Below are positions 32,724 through 41,430 of a DNA stretch of 48,111 nt, piece by piece (the first letter of the stretch is position 1; each line of letters starts with the position of its first letter). This DNA comes from JAVVHE01 sp032249695. Lineage in GTDB: Bacteria; Pseudomonadota; Alphaproteobacteria; Sphingomonadales; Sphingomonadaceae. The notes under the pieces were generated by a model. The model was given only the letters and a program-made list of their open reading frames with translations, was not told the origin of the DNA and made no database searches. Location of the stretch: the NCBI GenBank assembly GCA_032249695.1, contig JAVVHE010000022.1:1-48111 (forward strand), in the 5' to 3' direction. The position numbers and the translations under genes are program-made.

Positions 32724-33696
32724 GGCCGCCGGACATGGGGAGCGCAGGCTCGGCGATCCAGCGCACCGGGCGGCCCGTGCGGCGCGCCAGCTCCTGCCCA
32801 AGCGCGGGGCGGCTGGTCAGCCAGCGCTCGACCACGGGCGCGACGGTCAACTGGGTCACACCCGCGCCGGGCTCGCGCTCGGCGGCACGCAGCAGCTGCA
32901 GCGCGGCGATGCCGACGGGATCGGCCTGCACCAGGTCCATCAGGCTGGCGCGCAGCCTCGGGCGGATGATCTGCACCAGGCCGAAGCCGTTCATCGCGGT
33001 GCGCTCGAACGGCCGCGGCAGCCGCGCATCCAGCATGTCGCCGATTTCGCGCCGTGCCGCCGGATCGCCGACGGTCGGCATGTCGACGACGATCGCGCCT
33101 GCAAGATCAAGACGCCGGATCGCTGCCGCGGTCGCGCGCGCTGCGGCGCGCGCAAGATCGGCGGGCGGCAGGTGGCCGTCGATGTCGATCACCGCTTCGA
33201 ACGCTGCGGTTCGCTCGATCAGCAGCCGCCCGCCGGGAAAACCGATCTCGCCGCAGAGCGCCTGCTCAAGTGCTTCGGACCAGCCCGCCGCCTCGATCCG
33301 GTCGGGCCCGGCAAGCGGGCAGTCGGTCACGCCCAGCCCGCGCGCAGCCAGCCGCTGGCGCAGCATGGGGCCAGGGCGGACGCGGCCCACGCTGCCCTTA
33401 GCGCAGCCCAGCGCGCGCAGTTTGGGCGCGCGGCGGCGGTCAGGGTCGGCGATCGGCTCGCGCACCACTTCGGCCTCGATCAGCCCCCCCTCGGCCGCTC
33501 CCGCGGGCAGCGGGTCGATCAGCGCCTCGCCGTCGAGGTCGACCCAGCCGCGCCCGCGCTCGACGCGCTTCAGCCGCAGCCGCCAGACGTCGCCCGCGCG
33601 CACTCCGGGCAGCTCCAGATGCGCTTCGATAAGGTCCTGGCCGTCGACCACGACCGCGCGGTCGCAGCCGATGCCGTGCTCGAACAGCGCCCTCAA
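32707..33696 (-). CDS. Short RNase E/G-family protein
   Basis: A 329-residue protein with the core of RNase E/G but shorter than RNase G (~490). A weak S1-like N part is followed by the catalytic region. FEAVIDIDGHLP (166-177) aligns with the Mg-ligand segment: Asp171 stands for Asp303 of E. coli RNase E and Asp173 replaces its Asn305. AIVVDMPTVGD (201-211) supplies Asp205, matching Asp346. The zinc-link CPxC and the C-terminal scaffold are missing. It could process rRNA or mRNA, or be a non-degradative relative. Its ATG overlaps the maf stop by four bases, and its end overlaps yacG. Confidence 0.82.
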   Translation of the reverse strand: MRALFEHGIGCDRAVVVDGQDLIEAHLELPGVRAGDVWRLRLKRVERGRGWVDLDGEALIDPLPAGAAEGGLIEAEVVREPIADPDRRRAPKLRALGCAKGSVGRVRPGPMLRQRLAARGLGVTDCPLAGPDRIEAAGWSEALEQALCGEIGFPGGRLLIERTAAFEAVIDIDGHLPPADLARAAARATAAAIRRLDLAGAIVVDMPTVGDPAARREIGDMLDARLPRPFERTAMNGFGLVQIIRPRLRASLMDLVQADPVGIAALQLLRAAEREPGAGVTQLTVAPVVERWLTSRPALGQELARRTGRPVRWIAEPALPMSGGHVFVG

Positions 33697-34268
33697 AGCA
33701 CCCCGGCGGTCGCCAGCAGCGCGCGCGTTTCGAACAGCGGCAGGCCGATGACGCCCGAATGCGAGCCGCTGAGGAACCGCACATATGCCTCAAACGCGCC
33801 CTGGATCGCATATGCGCCCGCCTTGCCGCACCACTCGCCCCCGGCGAGGTAGCTTGCGAGTTCCGCGGGGCTGAGCGGCTTCACCGCTACGACCGTCTCG
33901 CTCAGCCGGTGGCGGGCGCGACCGGCGGCATCGATGACCGTCACCGCGGAGAGCACGCGGTGCCGCCGCCCGGACAACAGCTTCAGCATCGCCGCAGCCT
34001 CGCCAGCGTCGGCCGGCTTGCCCAGAATCCGGCGCCCGGCAGCCACCACCGTATCGGCTGCCAGCACCACCGCGCCCGCGTGGCGCGGCGCGACGGCGGC
34101 AGCCTTCCCTTCGGCCATCCGCCGCGCATAATCGCGCGGGAGTTCCGAGCTGAACGGAGTTTCCTCGATATCGGCGGGGTCGACCGCGGCTGGCACCAGC
34201 CCCAGCCGCGCCAGGAGTTCCAGTCGCCGCGGGCTCGCGCTCGCCAGCACCAGCGCGGGGCGCGTCAC
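33693..34268 (-). CDS. maf: Maf-family nucleotide pyrophosphatase
   Basis: A 191-residue protein of the Maf/YceF family, which removes pyrophosphate from non-canonical or UTP/TTP-type nucleotides. The start LVLASASPRRLELLARLGL (residues 5-23) is the substrate loop, AADTVVAAGRRILGKP carries the catalytic-type Asp, and SHSGVIGLPLFET is the conserved C-terminal block. The start is GTG at 34268, whose GTGA overlaps the infA stop by four bases. A longer in-frame reading up to 34577 would run through infA and is rejected. The second gene of the infA operon. Confidence 0.93.
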   Translation of the reverse strand: MTRPALVLASASPRRLELLARLGLVPAAVDPADIEETPFSSELPRDYARRMAEGKAAAVAPRHAGAVVLAADTVVAAGRRILGKPADAGEAAAMLKLLSGRRHRVLSAVTVIDAAGRARHRLSETVVAVKPLSPAELASYLAGGEWCGKAGAYAIQGAFEAYVRFLSGSHSGVIGLPLFETRALLATAGVL

Positions 34269-34483
34269 TTGAAGCGGTAGGTGATCCGGCCCTTGGTCAG
34301 ATCGTAGGGCGTCAGCTCCACGAGCACGTCGTCGCCAACCAGTACGCGGATGCGGTTCTTGCGCATCTTGCCCGCGGTATGGCCGAGGATCTCGTGGTTG
34401 TTTTCCAGTTTCACGCGGAACATGGCGTTGGGCAGCAATTCGGTCACTTGCCCCCGCATTTCCAGAAGCTCTTCCTTCGGCAT
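34265..34483 (-). CDS. infA: Translation initiation factor IF-1
   Basis: A 72-residue OB-fold protein that sits in the A site of the 30S subunit during initiation. The sequence MPKEELLEMRGQV, then MFRVKLENNHEILGHTAGKMRKNRIRVLVGDDV is unmistakable. The ATG at 34483 has AAGGAATT upstream; a few in-frame codons further up are not part of the gene. It leads an operon with maf, the RNase-like gene and yacG. Confidence 0.97.
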   Translation of the reverse strand: MPKEELLEMRGQVTELLPNAMFRVKLENNHEILGHTAGKMRKNRIRVLVGDDVLVELTPYDLTKGRITYRFK

Positions 34484-34587
34484 CCAATTCCTTGTTGGGT
34501 TCTCGGGTGTTGCGGCGGCGCACATAGTCGCTTTGGTGCGCTATTGCCACCTTGACCCTGTGCCCGCGGCGCACCACCCCGGCTCTG

Positions 34588-35028
34588 ATGATGAGTTTCG
34601 AAGCCGCCGTCGACGAGTTCGCGATGCTCGACGACCGCGAGGACCGCTATCGTTTCCTGATCGACCTCGGGCGTCAGCTGCCGCCCATGCCGGCCGAGCT
34701 GAAGACCGACGCATCGAAGGTGCGCGGGTGCTCGGCGAGCGTGTGGTTATATCCCGTCGAGCGCGAGGGGCGGCTGCACTTCCTGGCCGACAGCGACGCG
34801 CACATCACCAAGGGCATCGTCGCGCTCATCCTGCTGCTGGCCGAGGGCAAGACGCCTGCCGACGTGCTGGCGACGGATTTCCCCGCCGAGCTCGGCCCGT
34901 TCGAGCTGTCAAAGCACCTCAGCAGCAACCGCACGCAGGGCGTCCCGAACATGATCGCGCTGATCCGCGAGACGGCGGGGAGGCTGGCAAGTCCACCGCA
35001 GCACGCGGGGGGTGTGTCGGCCGCTTAA
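34588..35028 (+). CDS. sufE: SufE-type sulfur acceptor protein
   Basis: A 146-residue protein of the SufE family, which takes sulfur from the SufS desulfurase and stimulates it during Fe-S cluster assembly. The active Cys48 lies in KVRGCSASVWL, and the fold markers EDRYRFLIDLGRQLPPMP, DAHITKGIVALILLL and GLR/ELSKHLSSNRTQGV are present. Start at the first of two adjacent ATGs, 34588. It is divergent from infA with ~100 bases between starts and has no Suf neighbour here. Confidence 0.9.
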   Translation: MMSFEAAVDEFAMLDDREDRYRFLIDLGRQLPPMPAELKTDASKVRGCSASVWLYPVEREGRLHFLADSDAHITKGIVALILLLAEGKTPADVLATDFPAELGPFELSKHLSSNRTQGVPNMIALIRETAGRLASPPQHAGGVSAA

Positions 35029-35157
35029 TCCAGCCCTCGTCGACGTGTCGGCGTGGCCGGACGGCCAGCCTCCGGTGGTGCCGAACCGCGGACGTCCGGT
35101 GCCGACGGTCTTCCGGGGTCGCCGGGGATCAGCGCCCGCAAAGCGCCCGGCGTGATC

Positions 35158-37113
35158 CTAAATCCCCCACCCCACCCGCTTGTCGTTCGCGCGCTTCAGG
35201 TTGCGGTAGCGTGCCACCGCCCACAGCGGGAAATAGGCCGGGTAGCCGTGGTAGCGCAGGTAGAACACGCGGGGGAACCCGCCGCCGGTATAGTGTTCCT
35301 GGCCCCACAGGCCGTCGGCTTGCTGGTGCGCCTGCAGCCACGCGATGCCGCGCGCGACCGCGAGGCTGTCGACCTCGCCCGCGGCCATCAGGCCCAGCAG
35401 CGCCCACGCGGTCTGCGATGCAGTCGATGGAGCGGGCTCGTAGCCCTTGTAGTCCAGTTTATAGCTGTCGCAGCCCTCGCCCCAGCCGCCGTCCGCGTTC
35501 TGGATGGCCTGAAGCCACGCCACCGCCTTGCGCATCGCCGGGTGCTCGGGCGCGACGCCCGCGCCGTTCAGCCCGCACAGCGCCGACCAGGTGCCGTAGA
35601 TGTAGTTGACGCCCCAGCGGCCGAACCAGCTGCCGTCCTTCTCCTGCTCGGCGAGCAGATAGCCGACGGCGTCCTTGACGCGCGCCGAATCGGGCCGGTC
35701 GCCCATCTGCGCGAGCATGCCCACGCAGCGCGCCGACACGTCGACCGTCGGCGGATCGAGCAGTGCGCCGTGATCGGCAAACGGGATCTCGTTCAGATGA
35801 TAGTGCGTGTTGTCGGCGTCGAACGCGCCCCAGCCGCCGCCGCGCGACTGCATCCCCTCGATCCACGCGCGCGCCTTCGCCAGCGCCTCGTCCCAGTCGC
35901 GCCCACCCTTCAGCGCCGCGCGGTCGAGCGCCATCGCCACCACCGCGGTATCGTCGGTATCCGGATAATGCGCGTTCGCATATTGGAACGCCCAGCCGCC
36001 CGGCGTCACGTCGGGCTTCACCTCGGCCCAGTCGCCGCGCAGATCGGTCACCTGCAGCGGGATCAGCCAGTCGAGCCCGCGCAGCGCCGCCTCCTCGTCC
36101 TGCGGCCGTCCCGCCTCCAGCATCGCGTGCGCTGCAAGCGCGGTGTCCCAGATCGGCGATACGCACGGCTGCACGTAGATCTCGCCGTCCGGGCGCCGGA
36201 CGATGAGCTTCTCAAGGCTCTCGCGCGCGGTCGCGAACTCCGGCGTGTCGCGCATGCCGAGCACGGCATACATCATCACGCTGTTCGCCATCGCCGGGTA
36301 GATCGCGCCCAGCCCGTCCTCGCCGTTCAGGCGTTCGGTCACGAAATCGACGCACCACTGGATCGCGCGCTTGCGCCGCTCGCTGGGCCACAGCGGGCGC
36401 GCGGCCTTCAGCGCCACGTCCAGCCCGCCGAAAAACCAGCGGAAGAACGGCTTTTTGCCCACCGGCCGCGGAGGCTTGCCGCAGCCGGGCGCGTAAAGCT
36501 CGGGCACTGTCGGCACCGGCCCCGCCTGCGGGCCGGGGCGCAGCGTCATCAGCACCAGCAGCGGCACCAGCACCGTGCGCGCCCAATAGCTCATCTTCAG
36601 GAGATGCACCGGGAACCAGCGCGGCAGCAGCGCCATCTCCACGGGCATTTCGGGGATGGTATGCCACGGCCCCGCGCCCATCAGCGCCAGCTGGATGCGC
36701 GTGAAGACATTGGCGCTCTGCGCACCGCCCGCCTTCAGCACCGCAGCGCGCGCGCGCGCCATGTGCGGCGCGTCAACGTCGTCCCCGATGAGCTTCAGCG
36801 CGTAATAGGCCTTGACCGTCGCCGAGACGTCGAACGCGCCGTCGTGATAGAGCGGCCAGCCATCATGGGCGGGCGACTGGATGCGGCGCAGATAGCGGCC
36901 GATCGCAGCTTCCAGCGCTGGATCGCGTGCCTCGCCAAGCCAATGGCGCAGCAGGATATATTCGGATGGGATGGTCGCGTCGGCCTCAAGCTCGAACACC
37001 CAGTGGCCGTCCTCCTGCTGCAGCCGGCGGAGCGCGTCGGCTGCACGGGTAACGGTGTCGTCCAGATGGGGGTCGGCAGGCGCGAGCGGCCGTGATGCGG
37101 GGGTCGCAAGCAT
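35158..37113 (-). CDS. shc: Squalene-hopene cyclase
   Basis: A 651-residue membrane-associated cyclase that turns squalene into hopene and diplopterol. The acid motif DxDD is DTDD at 385-388 (HYPDTDDTAVVAM), and QW-type repeats occur along the protein, e.g. GGWGEGCDSY and GSWFGRWGVNYIYG. Length is typical. It is the last gene of the hopanoid operon, 14 bases after hpnE. ATG start at 37113. Confidence 0.97.
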   Translation of the reverse strand: MLATPASRPLAPADPHLDDTVTRAADALRRLQQEDGHWVFELEADATIPSEYILLRHWLGEARDPALEAAIGRYLRRIQSPAHDGWPLYHDGAFDVSATVKAYYALKLIGDDVDAPHMARARAAVLKAGGAQSANVFTRIQLALMGAGPWHTIPEMPVEMALLPRWFPVHLLKMSYWARTVLVPLLVLMTLRPGPQAGPVPTVPELYAPGCGKPPRPVGKKPFFRWFFGGLDVALKAARPLWPSERRKRAIQWCVDFVTERLNGEDGLGAIYPAMANSVMMYAVLGMRDTPEFATARESLEKLIVRRPDGEIYVQPCVSPIWDTALAAHAMLEAGRPQDEEAALRGLDWLIPLQVTDLRGDWAEVKPDVTPGGWAFQYANAHYPDTDDTAVVAMALDRAALKGGRDWDEALAKARAWIEGMQSRGGGWGAFDADNTHYHLNEIPFADHGALLDPPTVDVSARCVGMLAQMGDRPDSARVKDAVGYLLAEQEKDGSWFGRWGVNYIYGTWSALCGLNGAGVAPEHPAMRKAVAWLQAIQNADGGWGEGCDSYKLDYKGYEPAPSTASQTAWALLGLMAAGEVDSLAVARGIAWLQAHQQADGLWGQEHYTGGGFPRVFYLRYHGYPAYFPLWAVARYRNLKRANDKRVGWGI

Positions 37114-37127
37114 AATCGCGGGCAGGC

Positions 37128-38378
37128 TTAGGCGTTTCCGCGCTGCAACGCCAGCCCGGCCGCAGCAACACCGGAACGGATTGCCCCTTCGATCGTTGCG
37201 GGGAGTTCAGTCTGCGTCCAGTCACCCGCAAGCAGAAGATTTTCGAAGATCGTGTGCGGACTTGGGCGGAGCACATCCTGCTCGGGCGTGGCGGCGAAGG
37301 TGGCCCGCTTCTCCACGATGATGCGGTGCAGCGGAAGTGGCACGTCTGCAACACCGATTGCGCGCTGCACCTCGATCCACAGCTTCATCGCCAGCTCGTC
37401 GCGTGGCCGATTGGAAAGCTGGTCGGCTGCGCTGATCGTCACCGAAAGCCGGTCAGGATGCGCGAACACCCATTCGGTCATGCCGCCGACGCAGCCGGTG
37501 ATCGGCTCGGTGCCCGGCGGTGGCGCCCAGGCGAAATGCGCGTTGACGATGGCGTGGTGCTCGGTCGGCACCTGCACACCGGCGATCAGCTCGGCTGTAA
37601 CCCACGCCGGGGTCGCGATTATCACGCGATCCCTGGCGCCGACCGGCGCCTCGCCGTCGCCGAACGCCAGTGCAGTGACGCGGCCCTCGCCGGTGCAGAG
37701 CGCGCGCAGCCGCGTGCCAAGCCGCACCTCGGCACCGCGCCGCCGCAGGTGATCGAGCGCGGGGTCGACAAACGCAGCCGACAAGGTCGGCTGCGCGATG
37801 CGCGGTGCGGACGCGGCTCCGCCAAGCGCGAGGCTCTCACGGATGATCGCACCCGCAAGCTGCGCGGACGCCTCGCGCGGCGGGGTGTTGAGCGCCGACA
37901 CGAGGAACGGCTCCAGCAGCCGGTGCCACAGCGCACCGGTGGTCGGAATGGTCTGCCCGATCGTGCGGCCCGGTTTGGCGCGGCGCAGCGCATCGAGCGC
38001 GAGATAATCGCGCCACCCCGTCCCCGGGACGCGTCGCGACGGCACCATGATCCACCACGGCAGCCGCCCGGCATTGGGCCGCAGCGTCCAGCGCTCGCCC
38101 GTCGCGAGATCGACCCACGGATAGCGCGCCTCGGCGGGGCCGCGCAGCCGGTCCGCGGCTCCGATGCGGCGCACGTAATCCATCACCGCGCGGTTGCCCG
38201 CGAGCACGAGGTGGTTGCCGTTGTCGATCGTCAGCCCAAGCGTCGCGTCATGATAGGTCCGCGCGCGCCCGCCCGCCTGCGGCGCCGCCTCGTAAAGCGT
38301 CACGCGCCGGCCCGCGTCGGCGAGGTGGACTGCGGCGGACAGCCCGGCGAGGCCTGCGCCGACGATGTGAACGGTCAT
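37128..38378 (-). CDS. hpnE: Hydroxysqualene dehydroxylase / squalene-associated FAD desaturase
   Basis: A 416-residue FAD amine-oxidase-type enzyme that completes squalene synthesis in the HpnCDE route by reducing hydroxysqualene. MTVHIVGAGLAGLSAAVHL (1-19) is the FAD-binding motif and GGRARTY the next FAD contact, followed by the C-terminal LLAGDWTQTELPATIEGAIRSG typical of this family. The ATG at 38378 is preferred; an open frame extends to 38540 but begins with low-complexity sequence across the hpnD boundary. 158 bases separate it from hpnD and hold a hairpin. Confidence 0.93.
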   Translation of the reverse strand: MTVHIVGAGLAGLSAAVHLADAGRRVTLYEAAPQAGGRARTYHDATLGLTIDNGNHLVLAGNRAVMDYVRRIGAADRLRGPAEARYPWVDLATGERWTLRPNAGRLPWWIMVPSRRVPGTGWRDYLALDALRRAKPGRTIGQTIPTTGALWHRLLEPFLVSALNTPPREASAQLAGAIIRESLALGGAASAPRIAQPTLSAAFVDPALDHLRRRGAEVRLGTRLRALCTGEGRVTALAFGDGEAPVGARDRVIIATPAWVTAELIAGVQVPTEHHAIVNAHFAWAPPPGTEPITGCVGGMTEWVFAHPDRLSVTISAADQLSNRPRDELAMKLWIEVQRAIGVADVPLPLHRIIVEKRATFAATPEQDVLRPSPHTIFENLLLAGDWTQTELPATIEGAIRSGVAAAGLALQRGNA

Positions 38379-38395
38379 CGGTTGACGCCAGACCG

Positions 38396-38415
38396 CTCCC
38401 CCGCATCCGGGGGAG
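38396..38415. other. Hairpin between hpnD and hpnE
   Basis: CTCCCCCG and CGGGGGAG form a perfect 8-bp stem with a 4-nt loop, in the only wide gap (158 bases) of an otherwise tightly packed operon. No T-run follows on either strand, so a partial terminator, RNA stabiliser or processing site is possible. Confidence 0.4.
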
Positions 38416-38536
38416 CCGGCGCGCCGCGCAGGCAGCGTGACACCGGGGGAACGCGGCGAAGCCCCGCCGCCATGCGCCGCGGACGCGCCCGCTGTCGCCG
38501 CGCGCCAGGGAAGGCTGCACGCCCGGCGCCCACGCG

Positions 38537-39394
38537 TCAAAACCCCAGCTTCAGCAGCAGCAGCTTGCGCAGCAGGCGGCTCTTGTTGGTGGCGACGCGG
38601 CGGCGGGGTGGGGTCCAGCCCTGGCGCTCCATGCGGGTGAGGATGTCGCTATAGACGATCTCCATCAGCCGCGGCGCGATCAGGTGACCGCGCGGCCGCG
38701 CGCGCAGCACGCGCGTAGCCTCGGCGAAATGCGCGCGCGCGGTGCTGGCGACCTGCCGTGCGGCGTGGTCAAGCGCCGGATCGGCGGCGATCGCCAGCGT
38801 GCCCGCGCGGCCCGGCGCAGCACCGTCGAGCCGCACGCCCGCTCGCTCCAGCGCCTCGCGCGGCAGATAGAGCCGCCCGATCCCGGCGTCCTCGTCGATG
38901 TCGCGCAGGATGTTCGTCAGCTGCAGCGCGCGGCCGAGATGGTGCGCGAGCACGCGGCCGGGTTCGTCCTCCATGCCGAACACCTTGACCGAAAGCCGCC
39001 CAACCGCGCTCGCCACGCGGTCGCAATAAAGGTCGAGCGTCGTCCAGTCGGGCGCCACGATGTCCGCGGCCAGGTCCATGCGCATCCCGTCGATGACGGC
39101 GTGGAAATCGGCCTCGGCGAGGTGGAAGCGCGCGACCGCGTCGGCGAGATAGCCAGCGCGGCCCGGCGGCCCGCCCGCGTAGAGCGCGCGCACGTCGGCC
39201 GCCCAGCCGTCAAGCTCCGCCTCCCGCGCGGCGGCGGCGTGGCACTGATCGTCGGCGATATCGTCGACATCGCGGCAGAACGCGTAAATCGCGAACATCG
39301 CCTCGCGCTCCGCCTTCGGAAGCACGCGCATACCTGCGTAAAAGCTGGATTTTGCAATCTTGCCGCGTTTGGCCGGATCGTCCAGTCTGCTCAT
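38537..39394 (-). CDS. hpnD: Presqualene diphosphate synthase
   Basis: A 285-residue trans-isoprenyl transferase that joins two farnesyl diphosphates to presqualene diphosphate. The two Asp-rich motifs are YAFCRDVDDIADD (about 32-44) and NILRDIDEDAGIGRLYLP (about 151-168). The ATG at 39394 overlaps the hpnC stop by four bases; the frame continues upstream but only as an out-of-gene reading. Member of the HpnCDE squalene route. Confidence 0.94.
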   Translation of the reverse strand: MSRLDDPAKRGKIAKSSFYAGMRVLPKAEREAMFAIYAFCRDVDDIADDQCHAAAAREAELDGWAADVRALYAGGPPGRAGYLADAVARFHLAEADFHAVIDGMRMDLAADIVAPDWTTLDLYCDRVASAVGRLSVKVFGMEDEPGRVLAHHLGRALQLTNILRDIDEDAGIGRLYLPREALERAGVRLDGAAPGRAGTLAIAADPALDHAARQVASTARAHFAEATRVLRARPRGHLIAPRLMEIVYSDILTRMERQGWTPPRRRVATNKSRLLRKLLLLKLGF

Positions 39395-40215
39395 GCGATC
39401 AGCCGCCTCAGCGCGGCGGCGCCAGCGATCAGCAGCGCCTGCGACTTCGTGTGGTGGACGGTGTCGGCCAGCGGGTCGCGGCGCTGGAGCGTGCGCGCAA
39501 GATCCTCGGCAAGCGCCTGGATCGCCGCCACTTCCAGCGCCAGCCCGCGATCGCGGATGCCGCACGCAAACGGCTTGGCCTTGGCCAACAGGTCCTCGCA
39601 CCGGTCGGCCAGCCCCACGATCACGCGCCGCAGCGCGGGGCTGGAGCGCGGCGCATCGAGATCGGCCACACAGGCGCCCGCGGCCGCCAGCTCGTCCTCG
39701 GGCAGATACACGCGGTCGAGATTGCGCCGGTCCTTCGCGCAATCCTGCAGGTGGTTGATCACCTGCAATGCCGAACACAGCGCGTCGTTCGCCGGCCAGA
39801 GCGCCCGGGATTCGCCGTGCACGTCGCATACGAAGCGGCCGACAGGCGACGCCGAGTAGCGGCAATAGTCCATGAGCTCGGCCCAGTTGGCATAGCGCAG
39901 CTTGGTCACGTCGCGCCGGAACGCTTCCAACAGATCGAGGCCGTGCTGCGGCGTGACGCCGGCCGCCGCGCACATCTGACGCAATGCCCGAGCTTCGGCG
40001 CTGACATCGGCCTCGCCGCTCAGCGTCGCCGCCATCTCGTTCAGCAGCCGCAGCTTCTCGTGCGGAGGCGCGGACGGGTGATCCGACACGTCGTCGGCCG
40101 CGCGCGCGAAGCGGTAGAACGCCATGATCGCCGGGCGGTGTCTCGCGGCGATCAGACGGCTGGCGACGGGGAAATTCTCGTCGCGGTGGCCCTTGCCGCT
40201 GCTGAGATCGGTCAC
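39391..40215 (-). CDS. hpnC: Hydroxysqualene synthase (squalene synthase family)
   Basis: A 274-residue trans-isoprenyl transferase of the phytoene/squalene synthase fold. FYRFARAADDVSDHP and NHLQDCAKDRRNLDRVYLP are the two Asp-rich regions. In the HpnCDE pathway this protein turns presqualene diphosphate into hydroxysqualene. The GTG start at 40215 overlaps the hpnB stop (GTGA), and its own stop overlaps hpnD. The usual early Lys/Arg-rich start (SGKGHRDENFPVASRLI) supports the choice. Confidence 0.94.
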   Translation of the reverse strand: MTDLSSGKGHRDENFPVASRLIAARHRPAIMAFYRFARAADDVSDHPSAPPHEKLRLLNEMAATLSGEADVSAEARALRQMCAAAGVTPQHGLDLLEAFRRDVTKLRYANWAELMDYCRYSASPVGRFVCDVHGESRALWPANDALCSALQVINHLQDCAKDRRNLDRVYLPEDELAAAGACVADLDAPRSSPALRRVIVGLADRCEDLLAKAKPFACGIRDRGLALEVAAIQALAEDLARTLQRRDPLADTVHHTKSQALLIAGAAALRRLIA

Positions 40216-41354
40216 ACGCCCGCCCCCGCCACGGCCTGCGCGCGGCCCTTCCACATGCCGCCGCGCCCGCGCAGGTGCTCCACGGCGCTCCACAGCGTCG
40301 CCGCGAGATAGAACGCCCCGATCAGCGGCAGCGCGAAGCCCCACAGTGGCGAGCGCCCGTAGCGCGTCAGCATCGGCTGGTAGAGCCCCGCCATCAGCCC
40401 CGCCGCCGCCGCGCCTGCCAGCCGCGGCCCGCCTTGAAGCGTTGCGACGGCTAGCGGCGGTGCAAAGAACAGCAGCGCCAGCGCCGCCACCGTCCCCAGC
40501 AGCAGCAGCGGGTTGAACTTCAGCTGCGCGTAAGCCGAGCGCGCGGTCATCTGGAACAGCTCGCGCCAGCCATAGGCGCGCAGCGACCGCGAGCGATCGG
40601 TCAGCTGCAACCGGATGCGCCCCTGCCGCTTCATCACCGCACCCAGCGCGCAATCGTCGATCAGCGCGGAGCGGATCGACGCGATGCCGCCCGCTGCCTC
40701 GAACGCATCGCGCCGCGCGAGCATCGAGCCGCCCGCCGCAGCCGCCTTCGTGTGATCGGGGTCGTTCACCTGCGCAAACGGGTAGAGCATCGCGAAAAAC
40801 CACACAAAGGCCGGCACGATGGCTTTCTCGGCGAAGCTCTCCGTCGCCAGCCGCACCATCGCGCTGTTGAGCACCAGCCGCTCGGCCTCCGACCGCGCCA
40901 CCAGACTGCGCAGCGTATCGGGCGCGTGCGCGATGTCGGCATCGGTCAGCCACAGATAGTCGGGCGCGCCCGCTGCCTCGACCCCTTGCCGCACCGCCCA
41001 CAGCTTGCCGGTCCACCCGCTCGCCAGCGGCGCGCCGTCGATCACGCTCAGCCGCCCGCAGCCCAGCCCGCGCGCGATCGCACCGGTGCCGTCGCTCGAA
41101 TGATCGTCGACCAGCACCACGCGAAACGCACCAGGATAATCCTGCGCGAGCAGGGAATTGAGCGACTGCGCAATCACCGCAGCCTCGTCGCGCGCTGGGA
41201 CCACGGCGGTGACAGCGGGCCAGTGGGCGGGTTCGGGGACGGGTTCGGCGTCGGTCTCACGCGCGCGCCAGAACCCGCCATTCGCCGCCGCCAGCACCAC
41301 CCAGCCGAACAGCGCCGCGCGCGCGCAGCTGGCGAGGATGTCGGGCGCGGTCAC
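40212..41354 (-). CDS. hpnB: Hopene-associated glycosyltransferase HpnB
   Basis: A 380-residue family-2 glycosyltransferase: VVPARDEAAVIAQSL, the DxD-like VLVDDHSSDGTG, LTDADIAHAPDT and RSALIDDCALG are in order. C-terminal hydrophobic helices anchor it to the membrane. It is found beside squalene genes in hopanoid producers, with a presumed role in side-chain glycosylation, which is not proven for this family. GTG start at 41354. Confidence 0.9.
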   Translation of the reverse strand: MTAPDILASCARAALFGWVVLAAANGGFWRARETDAEPVPEPAHWPAVTAVVPARDEAAVIAQSLNSLLAQDYPGAFRVVLVDDHSSDGTGAIARGLGCGRLSVIDGAPLASGWTGKLWAVRQGVEAAGAPDYLWLTDADIAHAPDTLRSLVARSEAERLVLNSAMVRLATESFAEKAIVPAFVWFFAMLYPFAQVNDPDHTKAAAAGGSMLARRDAFEAAGGIASIRSALIDDCALGAVMKRQGRIRLQLTDRSRSLRAYGWRELFQMTARSAYAQLKFNPLLLLGTVAALALLFFAPPLAVATLQGGPRLAGAAAAGLMAGLYQPMLTRYGRSPLWGFALPLIGAFYLAATLWSAVEHLRGRGGMWKGRAQAVAGAGV

Positions 41355-41430
41355 GGGCGCACCCGCCGCCGCCGGCCCTGCGGGCCAGCTCCCCCGCGCG
41401 CGGGCCGGGTCATGGCGGCAGGCGACGGCC

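Noticed and set aside
35053..37095. A 680-codon open frame on the plus strand
   Set aside because: It is antisense to shc, has no domain I recognise, and is His/Arg-rich as expected for the reverse reading of a GC-rich gene.
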